Assembly (NCBI RefSeq): GCF_946221935.1
Contig: NZ_CAMIGN010000008.1
Span: forward strand, 1 to 64,000
DNA length: 64,000 nucleotides
From: an uncultured Corynebacterium sp.
Lineage (GTDB): Bacteria; Actinomycetota; Actinomycetes; Mycobacteriales; Mycobacteriaceae
Reading direction: 5' to 3'
Below the pieces are notes generated by a model. The model worked only from the letters and a program-made list of their open reading frames with translations, was not told where the DNA came from and made no database searches. How positions within the stretch are numbered: position 1 is the first letter of the stretch; each line of letters starts with the position of its first letter. Shown one piece after another: positions 53,732-61,293 of this stretch. The position numbers and the translations under genes were made by a program.

Positions 53732-54631
53732 CTAGTCCGCTGCCTCTGCCGACTGCCCGCCGAGTTTCTTTACCCGCCGTACCCGTGGCGGGCGGTTGCG
53801 CAGCAGGTCGACGATGAACACAATCACCGCTATCCAGATCAAAATGAAACCCACCCACCGAGCAGGTGCGATGTGTTCGTGGGTGACGAACACTGCCCAA
53901 AGCATCTGCAGCACGGGAGTGATGTATTGAATCATCCCCAAGCTGGTCAGCGAAAGCTCCTGGGCGGCTCGAGCAAAGCACAGTAGAGGCAGGGCTGTCA
54001 CTACACCGGCCGTTACTAGCAGCAGTGCATGGCCGACACCGAATTGGACGAAAGTATTGCTGCCCTGGGACTGTAGGAACCACAAGTAAATGAGTCCTAC
54101 CGGCGCCAGGACAAGGGTCTCGGCGGTAAGGGACTGAGTGGGCGTCAACCTCACCTGCTTTTTAACAAGCCCATAGAAGCCGAAGCTAAACGCCAATCCC
54201 AAAGAAATGATTGGCGGCGAACCCAGCGCCACGGTAAGAACGACGACGGCGAGAGTCGCGATGCCGACGGACACCAGCTGCAGGCGGCGTAGCCTCTCCC
54301 GCAGAACGATCACACCCAACAAAACGCTGACCAGCGGGTTGATGAAGTACCCGAGGGCGGCATCGGCAACGTGGTCATTGTTCACTGCATAGATGTACAG
54401 CCCCCAGTTCACGCTGATAAGCAGTGCTGCCGCAGTCACGATCGCCCACTGGCGACCCGTAATAGTCCGCATTTGCTTCAGTCCGCGCACAGCGGCGAGC
54501 AACAAAAGCATGAACACCAGCGTCCACACAAAGCGGTGCGCCAGAATCTCCGTGGGGCTTGCCGGTTGTAGCAGAGGGAAGAACGCGGGGAACAACCCCC
54601 ACATCAGGTAGGCCGCCAGGCCCCAAATCAT
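53732..54631 (-). CDS. rarD: RarD-type EamA/DMT permease
   Basis: This 299-residue transporter has ten membrane segments and the RarD pattern AAYLMWGLFPAFFPLL, LAHRFVWTLVFMLLLL, NWGLYIYAVNNDHVADAALG and YFINPLVSVLLGVIVLRERL. The substrate is unknown; the E. coli family name refers to chloramphenicol sensitivity. The ATG follows the previous stop without a gap. Confidence 0.9.
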   Translation of the reverse strand: MIWGLAAYLMWGLFPAFFPLLQPASPTEILAHRFVWTLVFMLLLLAAVRGLKQMRTITGRQWAIVTAAALLISVNWGLYIYAVNNDHVADAALGYFINPLVSVLLGVIVLRERLRRLQLVSVGIATLAVVVLTVALGSPPIISLGLAFSFGFYGLVKKQVRLTPTQSLTAETLVLAPVGLIYLWFLQSQGSNTFVQFGVGHALLLVTAGVVTALPLLCFARAAQELSLTSLGMIQYITPVLQMLWAVFVTHEHIAPARWVGFILIWIAVIVFIVDLLRNRPPRVRRVKKLGGQSAEAAD

Positions 54632-55276
54632 CTATCTCACTCCCATAGGTCGGATTCCAATGCGCCCATACGCCGCGTCCGGCGCGGCGGGTTCCACGGC
54701 ATACGCACGCGTGGCCAGCTCGCGCAGCTGGTCAGGCGTGGCATGTACCAGCACTCCATCGATACGCAGTTTCTCGGGCTGAGTCTGTGCACCGCGGGCA
54801 ATATGTGACATCGCTTGATTGATCACATCGGCACGGGTGCGCCCCACCGCAGGTTCCGGTAGAACCGCCTGCGCAGTTGCACCGAAGTAAAGGGTACTCA
54901 CCCGCGCATCGATGCCTTTCACTAGTTCGATTACTTCCCGGGCATCCCACGGGTGCTGCGGGTCGGGGGAAACCAGCGCCCAACGCGGTTCATCACCAGC
55001 CATCTGTTCTAACTGACCGTGCGCAAAGTCCCGATACTGCGCCGGTGTTCCTTCAAAGGGGCCGAGTTGATCACCGTTGATATTCGGCGGTGCGGAGGTC
55101 AGGTCGGAGGTGCTCATGGCGATGACGCCACATCCCATCGCAATAAGACATACCCCGGACAGCCACGCCACCCAGGCGGGTCGGCGGGTGTCCTCCCAAT
55201 CCAACTGACGCTGCCGCTTTTTATTTGCCTTCAGCTGTTGGGGGTTGCGCCCCCGATACCGCTGCGGGTCACTCAC
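54632..55276 (-). CDS. Single-TM anchored protein, unknown
   Basis: This 214-residue protein begins with a GTG overlapping the rluD stop (GTGA). A basic cytoplasmic head (NKKRQRQLDWEDTRRP) precedes one membrane helix (about 38-56, AWLSGVCLIAMGCGVIAMS), then an external domain (about 60-214). It is not recognised. It is translationally coupled to rluD and rarD. Confidence 0.75.
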   Translation of the reverse strand: MSDPQRYRGRNPQQLKANKKRQRQLDWEDTRRPAWVAWLSGVCLIAMGCGVIAMSTSDLTSAPPNINGDQLGPFEGTPAQYRDFAHGQLEQMAGDEPRWALVSPDPQHPWDAREVIELVKGIDARVSTLYFGATAQAVLPEPAVGRTRADVINQAMSHIARGAQTQPEKLRIDGVLVHATPDQLRELATRAYAVEPAAPDAAYGRIGIRPMGVR

Positions 55277-56244
55277 GAACGCTGTCCCTCCCCGCTGGTG
55301 GGCGAGGCGATGCCGTTGGCATCGCGGAGCCGGTCGAGGGCCTGCTGCAAATCCTGTGGGTAAGGCGAGCGCACGGTCTTCCACGTTCCATCCGGGTGCG
55401 GAAATCCCAGTTCCACGGCGTGGAGCCACTGGCGAGTAAGCCCCAGTTTTTCGGATAGTTTCGGATCGCTGCCATACATCGGGTCGCCGCACAGAGGATG
55501 GTGCAAAGCGGAAAAGTGAACACGGATCTGGTGAGTACGCCCAGTCTGCAGCTTTACTTCCAGCAAGCTCGCCTGACGGTGCGCCTCCAGAGTGTCGTAG
55601 TGCGTAATGGCATGCTTGCCATCCTCGCGCACGCTGAAACGCCACCCGGCTGATGGGTGACGGCCGATCGGCGCATCAATAGTGCCGGACGTCGGATCCG
55701 GGTGTCCCTGTACCAGAGCGTGATAGGTCTTGGACACTTCTCGATCGCGAAAGGCATTCTTCAACACGGTGTAAGCGCGCTCGCTGGCGGCGACAACCAT
55801 TACCCCGGAAGTACCGACGTCCAGGCGTTGAACAATTCCTTTGCGCTCCGGTGGTCCAGAGGTGGAAATGCGAAAACCCGCCGCGGCCAAACCGGAAGTT
55901 ACCGTTGGGCCTTCCCAACCGACGGTGGGGTGCGCTGCCACCCCCACCGGCTTATCGACCACGATGACGTCCTCATCGGAATAGAGGATTTCCATGCCTT
56001 CAACGTGGCGGGCAGGCTCTGCAGCTAGATCCCTTGGAGGGGCTGGCAAGGTGACATCCAACCAGGCCCCGGCCACCAACCGGTCCGACTTCCCCACCGG
56101 TTGCTGATCCTGCAGAATATCTCCGTCAGCTGCGAGCTCCGCTACCACGGTACGGCTCAGCCCAAGGAGTTTGGATAGGCCGGAATCCACGCGCATGCCG
56201 GCCAGCCCATCGGGCACGGGCATTACTCGGTTCTCCCGCGTCAT
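55273..56244 (-). CDS. rluD: Pseudouridine synthase, RluA/RluD family
   Basis: This 323-residue rRNA-modifying enzyme has an N-terminal S4-like region (GMRVDSGLSKLLGLSRTVV) and a catalytic domain with VVDKPVGVAAHP, QRLDVGTSGVMV (catalytic Asp142; the usual first residue His is Gln), SKTYHALVQGHP and LQTGRTHQIRVHFSALHHP. It starts on the lspA stop (ATGA-type overlap), as is common for lspA-rluD. Confidence 0.94.
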   Translation of the reverse strand: MTRENRVMPVPDGLAGMRVDSGLSKLLGLSRTVVAELAADGDILQDQQPVGKSDRLVAGAWLDVTLPAPPRDLAAEPARHVEGMEILYSDEDVIVVDKPVGVAAHPTVGWEGPTVTSGLAAAGFRISTSGPPERKGIVQRLDVGTSGVMVVAASERAYTVLKNAFRDREVSKTYHALVQGHPDPTSGTIDAPIGRHPSAGWRFSVREDGKHAITHYDTLEAHRQASLLEVKLQTGRTHQIRVHFSALHHPLCGDPMYGSDPKLSEKLGLTRQWLHAVELGFPHPDGTWKTVRSPYPQDLQQALDRLRDANGIASPTSGEGQRS

Positions 56245-56795
56245 CGGCTCACCTCTTCGCTCTCCGGATCCTGGTTACCTGCGGCGCCATTACCTTCTTT
56301 TGCTTCGCGCTCGGATTTCACATGATTCGCCGGTTCGATAAAAAATGCATAGATCAGATAGCACGCCACGCCGACGGTGATGGCGGTGTCGGCAATATTA
56401 AAGATGGCAAAGCTGCCGAAAGACAGAAAGTCCACCACGTGCCCGTGCATTCCCCCAGGCTCCCGGAAGATACGGTCGATGAGGTTGCCGGCCGCACCGC
56501 CGCCGATCAGGCCAATGGGTAGCGCTCCTGCCATGAAACGGGTGCGCAGTGCCAAAATTATGCAAGCGATAAAGGCAGCCAGTTGAAAGAATGAAAAGAC
56601 GATTGTGGCGCTGGTTCCCATGGAAAATGCAGCGCCAGGATTGCGCACCAAGTAGAGGCGAAAGAACTCCCCAAGGACGGGGTATGCCCGCTGTGGCTCG
56701 AGATTCTCGACGACCGCCCATTTGGTGATCTGGTCGACGGCGATGATCCCGAACATCAGGGTCAAGGCTGCGAAAGATGCGCGTTTCGAAGTCAC
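56241..56795 (-). CDS. lspA: Signal peptidase II
   Basis: This 184-residue membrane aspartyl protease cleaves the signal peptide of lipid-modified prolipoproteins after Lgt has acted. Four membrane segments; catalytic aspartates in GGGAAGNLIDRIF and FNIADTAITVGV; VRNPGAAFSMG is the family signature. The GTG start lies 8 bases after TAGACT. A polar C-terminal tail (about 160-184) is not part of the core. Confidence 0.96.
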   Translation of the reverse strand: MTSKRASFAALTLMFGIIAVDQITKWAVVENLEPQRAYPVLGEFFRLYLVRNPGAAFSMGTSATIVFSFFQLAAFIACIILALRTRFMAGALPIGLIGGGAAGNLIDRIFREPGGMHGHVVDFLSFGSFAIFNIADTAITVGVACYLIYAFFIEPANHVKSEREAKEGNGAAGNQDPESEEVSR

Positions 56796-56803
56796 GCTTA
56801 TTC

Positions 56804-56827
56804 AGTCTAATGTCCGCCTGTTACGCT
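56804..56827. promoter_or_regulatory. Divergent leaderless promoters (lspA / lipoprotein)
   Basis: Minus strand: TAGACT (56809-56804), 8 bases, GTG 56795. Plus strand: TACGCT (56822-56827), 8 bases, GTG 56836. Forty bases separate the two start codons. Confidence 0.5.
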
Positions 56828-56835
56828 GTGAACTT

Positions 56836-57807
56836 GTGGGTATTTCTAGCAAGTCCGCGCTGGCTATATGCAGCGCTATAGGCCTGGCCTTCGCGGCCGT
56901 TGGATGCTCCGACTCTGAGCAGCCGCAATCTAAACCGGCTGACGTGGCCGTGCCGGGTGTCAAGGTAGAACTGCAAAACCGTGGTTCTACACCGCAGGAA
57001 CCAATTGCATGGTTCTCACAAGAGGGCAACCAAGAGGTCACTTTCCGAGCCACCCAAGGTTTCGCACAGCACACGCTGGGGGCGAAAAAGGAATCTGAGA
57101 ACCGCTCCGAAAAGGAGCCGAGTACTAGCGCCACGGTGCCCCAAGACGAGCAGCCGGATGTCGCCGAACTGGAATACGACGAGGTAACGATGGATCTGCC
57201 CTTGTCGGCCGAGGTGACGACGGATGGCAAGGGTCGCGAAACGGACGTTACCGTGGGCGCCCCTAGCGGCACGAATGACAAAAAGAACGAGGACATCGCC
57301 ACCGCCGAGGGCTTTAAGATGCACGCGGCACAGGAGGTCGATGGTCGCACGACCTCTCGCAGCTACACTGCTCCCGACGGTGCGAGCCAGACGGCTCGAG
57401 CCAGCGTGGAATCAGCGTTGAGTCAGATGAACGACTACCCGCTAATCTTCCCCGCCGAGCCAGTGGGCGTGGGCGCAAAGTGGACGGTCTCCAACCGTGT
57501 GGATGGCGACATTTCCATGTCGCAGACCATCACCTATACCCTGCTGGAACGCCAAGGGCAGTCGGTTACTTTGAAGGTCGATGTGCAGCGTCGCCCGGCG
57601 GTATCCACGCTGGCGCAGACCGATCTAAAGGTTCTGAAATCAAACACCAAGTCCACCGGTCAGATTGCATTGGACTTAAATAAGGTGCTGCCCACTCGGG
57701 GTCATATCAACGTCACGACCGAGATCACCTATGGCCGTGACGACTCTCCGGCTCGCGTGGTGCAAACCACCACGTCGAAGTCAGAGTGGAAGCCGGCGAA
57801 AAAGTAA
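56836..57807 (+). CDS. Lipoprotein of unknown function
   Basis: This 323-residue protein starts with GTG (VGISSKSALAICSAIGLA), with lipobox AVGC about residue 20, followed by a charged linker (about 60-115) and a beta-rich domain. The latter part (PLIFPAEPVGVGAKWTVSNR) resembles surface lipoproteins of corynebacteria. It was chosen over an upstream ATG frame at 56722 because that runs through the lspA gene. It faces lspA, the enzyme that should process it. Confidence 0.85.
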   Translation: MGISSKSALAICSAIGLAFAAVGCSDSEQPQSKPADVAVPGVKVELQNRGSTPQEPIAWFSQEGNQEVTFRATQGFAQHTLGAKKESENRSEKEPSTSATVPQDEQPDVAELEYDEVTMDLPLSAEVTTDGKGRETDVTVGAPSGTNDKKNEDIATAEGFKMHAAQEVDGRTTSRSYTAPDGASQTARASVESALSQMNDYPLIFPAEPVGVGAKWTVSNRVDGDISMSQTITYTLLERQGQSVTLKVDVQRRPAVSTLAQTDLKVLKSNTKSTGQIALDLNKVLPTRGHINVTTEITYGRDDSPARVVQTTTSKSEWKPAKK

Positions 57808-57811
57808 AAGC

Positions 57812-57844
57812 GTCTAGCTATAGCTGGTTGCAGCTAACTTAGAC
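57812..57844 (-). terminator. Hairpin between convergent lipoprotein genes
   Basis: TAGCTG-GTTG-CAGCTA (57821-57836) with flanking GTCTA/TAGAC arms. On the minus strand it is followed by a T-rich tract (CTTTTACTTTTT), so it can terminate the minus-strand gene. It overlaps that gene's stop codon. Confidence 0.6.
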
Positions 57845-58396
57845 CTCTTTACACATCGGCGGCACCTGATCCGGCAGGACGTTTTCCACCAGGGTGCAGG
57901 CCCACCCCTGGTCCAGCTTCCACTTTCCGTCTTCGTTGACAAACTCAACGTCGCTCACGACGTGCGGTTCCTGGCCGGGCACGGTGAGGTTTACGGTGGC
58001 GTTCACGTTGCCGGGGTTCAGGCTCGGCAGCACGGGCTCTACCACCTCGAGGGTCGCGTTGGACTCGGTGCGGGACTTCGTCAGGGCGTCAAAAAGCTCC
58101 GGTGCCTTGTCGCCGTTGACGACCGTGTCCACCTTTTGGTCAGTCGGTACGTTCGGGTCAACCGCGCGGTTCAGCACGCCCGCCAGCTCCTGAACGGTCG
58201 GGGTTTCATCCTGCGCTGCACCGGAGGACTCAGCGCCGCTGGAAGCTTGAGAGCTGGATGCCGAGGAGGCCTTGTCGGAGGAATCGTCGTCATTGCCGCA
58301 AGCCGACAGGGTCAGCCCGGCGGCCAAGACGGCAGAGATGGCCGTTGCGCGAGCAAAGACTTTTTTACCGCGAGAGTTGCGCAGGGTAGAACGCAC
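57839..58396 (-). CDS. MTB12-like secreted lipoprotein
   Basis: This 185-residue protein has a GTG start with a good GAAGGAG site 8 bases before it, a basic N-terminus and lipobox LSAC, a Ser/Asp-rich linker and a C-terminal domain (TVQELAGVLNRAVDPNVP, VEFVNEDGKWKLDQGWACTL). The domain resembles the low-molecular-weight antigen MTB12/CFP-2 of mycobacteria. Function unknown; secreted or lipid-anchored. Confidence 0.85.
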   Translation of the reverse strand: MRSTLRNSRGKKVFARATAISAVLAAGLTLSACGNDDDSSDKASSASSSQASSGAESSGAAQDETPTVQELAGVLNRAVDPNVPTDQKVDTVVNGDKAPELFDALTKSRTESNATLEVVEPVLPSLNPGNVNATVNLTVPGQEPHVVSDVEFVNEDGKWKLDQGWACTLVENVLPDQVPPMCKEV

Positions 58397-58420
58397 GAAA
58401 ATGCTCCTTCATTGGATAGA

Positions 58421-58450
58421 CATGGTTAGACATGTTTGGACATGGATGGA
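58421..58450. repeat. Three near-identical 10-base tandem repeats
   Basis: CATGGTTAGA, CATGTTTGGA and CATGGATGGA in tandem, just after the predicted transcription start of the MTB12-like gene, inside its leader. Confidence 0.7.
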
Positions 58451-58460
58451 CTATGTGACG

Positions 58461-58489
58461 CTGATAAAAGTGTGTAGTCAGCGGTACAA
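58461..58489 (-). promoter_or_regulatory. Promoter of the MTB12-like gene
   Basis: Minus strand TTGTAC, 17-base spacer, TATCAG. The dyad CGCTGA/TCAGCG (58459-58464 and 58478-58483) spans the region between the boxes. Confidence 0.45.
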
Positions 58490-58707
58490 CCCTCAAATAA
58501 AAGGGGAACTAATTGTCGACTATACAAGCCATGCTGTTGCAGATGTTATTCGTGTGACTTGCGCTAGCGTAGCCAGTCGTTGAGTTCACCGCGGCGCTCT
58601 GCCTGATTTTGATACGCGCACCAACGGATTGGCCCATCCCATGGGCGAATCGGAGTCTCAGTTGTGTATTTTGCTGGAAGAGTATCCCTGTGCCTTCGCC
58701 TTCACAA

Positions 58708-59844
58708 CTATTCTGTGGCGTTCATGCGTTGCCGAGCAATCTGACAAACTAACGCCATCAAAGCTACGCCCGCCGCGGAAGCACAGAGAACGGTCGGCGT
58801 CGCGTGTACAGCAACGAGTAGCGACCCGAAGATAGCCCCCAGTGCGGATCCCAAGTAGTTAGCGGAAGCATTTGCAGCCACAGCCGTGGCACCGTCGGTC
58901 GGGTTCGTCTGCAGCAAGATATGCTGCTGGGGCGCGAGCGATGCCCATCCGCACATTCCCCAGACAAACAAGCTCGCGATCATGATCCAGGCGGTCTGAC
59001 CTTGCGTCGTGCCAAGCAGCGCACAGGTGAGGAGCACGAGAATGAGCACGCTCAGGCGCAGCGGATCGCGTCGGTCCATAAGTCGGCCAATACCTAATGC
59101 TCCCACCGCTCCCCCAACGCCCCACACCCAGATCGCAAGAGTCTGGTGGGACGCGAGGCTTCCCGCTGACAAGATCACGGTCATGTACGTGTAAAGCCCC
59201 AAAGAAGCGACACCAGTCAGCAGAGTAACGGTGACCGTGAGTAAGTTCTTGGGTCGCGCAATTGATCGCAGGCGCTCGCGGGCACCCGAAGCGGGGATCG
59301 CTGGCAGTTCAGTTCCGCGCAGAGCAGTTCCCGCTAGTGCGGCACCACCAATAGCTGCGATCAAAAGTACGGCGGCTCGCCACCCCCAGTGCTGTGCTAA
59401 CGCCAGACCGGTTGGGACGCCAAATACGGTACCGACCGCCAAACCTGCAAGAACTAGCGCCAATGCACGTCCGCGATGCGCTTCCCCTGCGATCTCCGCC
59501 GCAACTGCGGATGACAGCGGTGAATACACGCCCGCAGCTGCGCCAGCCACCACTCGGGTGGCTAGGAAAAACGCAATAGACGGTGAGAGCGCCGTGGTCA
59601 GGTTTGCCACGGTGAAGATCAGCAAGCACACAATTAGGCTCTGGCGTGACCGCCTCCCCGCATGTCCGGCCAGTAAAGGTCCTGCTATCGCATATGCCCC
59701 TGTGAATGCCGCTACTCCCAGGCCGACAGTGGCCTCGCGCGCATCCAAAGATGCGGCGATAGGGGGAAGGAGTCCCGCGACGACATAGGCGTCTAGCCCG
59801 AGCGCAACACTGCCCATTACAAACGGCCAGAGCCGCCCCATCAT
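58708..59844 (-). CDS. MFS transporter (DHA1 type)
   Basis: This 378-residue drug:proton antiporter-like protein has twelve hydrophobic segments, with family patterns GLDAYVVAGLLPPIAASLD, AGPLLAGHAGRRSRQ and RVVAGAAAGVYSPLSSAV. It begins within the last codons of the ArsR-type gene (ATGA-type overlap), so its expression should be under that regulator. Export of a toxic compound is the likely role. Confidence 0.88.
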   Translation of the reverse strand: MMGRLWPFVMGSVALGLDAYVVAGLLPPIAASLDAREATVGLGVAAFTGAYAIAGPLLAGHAGRRSRQSLIVCLLIFTVANLTTALSPSIAFFLATRVVAGAAAGVYSPLSSAVAAEIAGEAHRGRALALVLAGLAVGTVFGVPTGLALAQHWGWRAAVLLIAAIGGAALAGTALRGTELPAIPASGARERLRSIARPKNLLTVTVTLLTGVASLGLYTYMTVILSAGSLASHQTLAIWVWGVGGAVGALGIGRLMDRRDPLRLSVLILVLLTCALLGTTQGQTAWIMIASLFVWGMCGWASLAPQQHILLQTNPTDGATAVAANASANYLGSALGAIFGSLLVAVHATPTVLCASAAGVALMALVCQIARQRMNATE

Positions 59845-60167
59845 GCCTGTCCCTCCTCAGGGACAGCATTGGCCACTACAGCAGAAAGAAGACCGGGGAA
59901 TAAGCGATCGAGGTCCTCGCTCCTCATTCGGATTAGACATGCGCGACCTTCACCTCTGGTCCATGTAACCCCTGCCTCCCGCAACATTCGGGTGTGGTAC
60001 GTCAGTGTCGACCGTGGCAGGTCGTCCGCAAGCTCGAGACTATCGTGCTCGCGCCCGTCAGCCAGACGACGAATCATTTCGAGACGCGTGGGGTCACTCA
60101 AGGCGGCCAGCACCCTGGCCAGGGTGATTTCATCAGTCTCTGGGTGGTGATACTTGCGAGGGGACAT
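59841..60167 (-). CDS. ArsR-family transcriptional repressor
   Basis: This 108-residue winged-helix regulator has LARVLAALSDPTRLEMIRRL, ELADDLPRSTLTYHTRMLREAG and a C-terminal helix. No cysteine metal site is visible, so the ligand may be organic. A strong GGAGG site precedes the ATG. A long perfect palindrome directly upstream is the likely operator. Forms a two-gene operon with the MFS transporter. Confidence 0.9.
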   Translation of the reverse strand: MSPRKYHHPETDEITLARVLAALSDPTRLEMIRRLADGREHDSLELADDLPRSTLTYHTRMLREAGVTWTRGEGRACLIRMRSEDLDRLFPGLLSAVVANAVPEEGQA

Positions 60168-60183
60168 GGAACCTCCTTGGATC

Positions 60184-60226
60184 GTGCAGGAATACTTGCA
60201 TGTTAATCATGCAAGTATTCCTGCAC
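60184..60226. promoter_or_regulatory. 43-base perfect inverted repeat (ArsR operator)
   Basis: Arms of 19 bases (GTGCAGGAATACTTGCATG and its exact complement) flank a 5-base centre TTAAT, 17 bases upstream of the arsR-type start. Each arm contains GCAGGAATACTTGC, itself roughly palindromic, so two repressor dimers could bind 25 bases apart. As RNA it would also make a very stable hairpin. Confidence 0.8.
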
Positions 60227-60288
60227 AACTCCATTCGCTTTAACAGCCCTTGATCAACGCCCCCGATGAGGCACGCCTAGGCGTCGCG

Positions 60289-60294
60289 TACATT
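60289..60294 (+). promoter_or_regulatory. -10 hexamer, leaderless asparaginase gene
   Basis: TACATT, 6 bases before ATG 60301; no ribosome site. Confidence 0.4.
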
Positions 60295-60300
60295 AGGCAC

Positions 60301-61293
60301 ATGACTTCCAGCGCCTCGCGAAATCGTCCACAGATTCCCATCCTCGGCACCGGTGGCACCATCAGCTGCACCCACTCCCCTGACGGCGATCTTGTACCGT
60401 CGCTGGCCTGCTCGGATATCGTTGGTCAAGCTCATATTCCCCAGGGGGTCGAGCCCGTCGCACACGACATCATGAGCATCGATTCCAGCTCGATCACCCT
60501 CCCCCAAATCGATGAGCTCATCGGCCACATCAACAGCTTCTGCTCCCCTGCCCCAATCGGCATTGTGGTGCTGCACGGCACGGACACAATGGAGGAATCC
60601 GCCGTCGCCGCTGCATGCGCACTACAACTGCCGTGCCCCGTCGTGTTTACGGGCGCTCAGCGCCCAGGTGATGACGCCACACCGGACGGCCCGGCCAACC
60701 TTTCCCGCGCGTTAGCTGCACTGGCCACTGGGGAACTCGATCCGGGTGTCCATATAGTCTTTGGAGACTCCATCGTAGCCGCTCGTGGGGCCTATAAGGC
60801 CCACACCACTGCGGATACTGCCTTCCGCAATGCTCTGGCGGATTCCAACGTGGCGGAGGATTCAGCATCACGTCCTTTTAAGTCCTCCGACGCACCGAAT
60901 CCTCCGCGGATTGCCGGTCTGTTCGTGCCCATCATCACTACCTTCGCAGGTGATGACGGCCAGCTCCTCCGCGCCTTGCACGAACGGGATAGAAAAGGGG
61001 GCACTGTAGATGGTCTGGTGTTGGCTGCAATGGGGTCGGGCAATATTCCCACCGCCGTGGCTGAAGAGCTGACGACCTGGCGCGCCAGTCGACGTGCGCT
61101 GAACCGCGCCGACCTGCCTGTGGTGGTATGCAGTCGCGTGCCCACGGGAGGGGTTTCCTTCGTTTATGGCGGCACCGGCGGCGGAGCGCAGCTGGCGCGA
61201 GATGGCCTCCGAAGTGGAGGCGCATTGCGACCCAGCCAGGCACGTATCGAGCTCCTATACGAGCTTGCTGCTACTCCTCCATCAGGTCGCTGA
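60301..61293 (+). CDS. ansA: L-asparaginase
   Basis: This 330-residue enzyme hydrolyses asparagine to aspartate and ammonia. Active-site threonine motifs are ILGTGGTISC and VLHGTDTMEESAVAAA; VFTGAQRPGDDATPDGPANL and GSGNIPTA are also typical. The start MTSSASRN at 60301 agrees with the -10 spacing; an ATG at 60250 would add 17 unlikely residues. No signal peptide, so it is cytoplasmic. The end overlaps the dinB end by 23 bases. Confidence 0.93.
   Translation: MTSSASRNRPQIPILGTGGTISCTHSPDGDLVPSLACSDIVGQAHIPQGVEPVAHDIMSIDSSSITLPQIDELIGHINSFCSPAPIGIVVLHGTDTMEESAVAAACALQLPCPVVFTGAQRPGDDATPDGPANLSRALAALATGELDPGVHIVFGDSIVAARGAYKAHTTADTAFRNALADSNVAEDSASRPFKSSDAPNPPRIAGLFVPIITTFAGDDGQLLRALHERDRKGGTVDGLVLAAMGSGNIPTAVAEELTTWRASRRALNRADLPVVVCSRVPTGGVSFVYGGTGGGAQLARDGLRSGGALRPSQARIELLYELAATPPSGR

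Larger units (their letters stand above)
58397..58707. other. Intergenic region with 10-base repeats and a promoter
   Basis: No gene is seen. The left part is the leader and promoter of the MTB12-like gene, including three 10-base repeats. A weak 7-base inverted pair (AGTTGTG, CACAACT) lies near 58659-58715. Nothing else was recognised between about 58500 and 58707. Confidence 0.5.
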
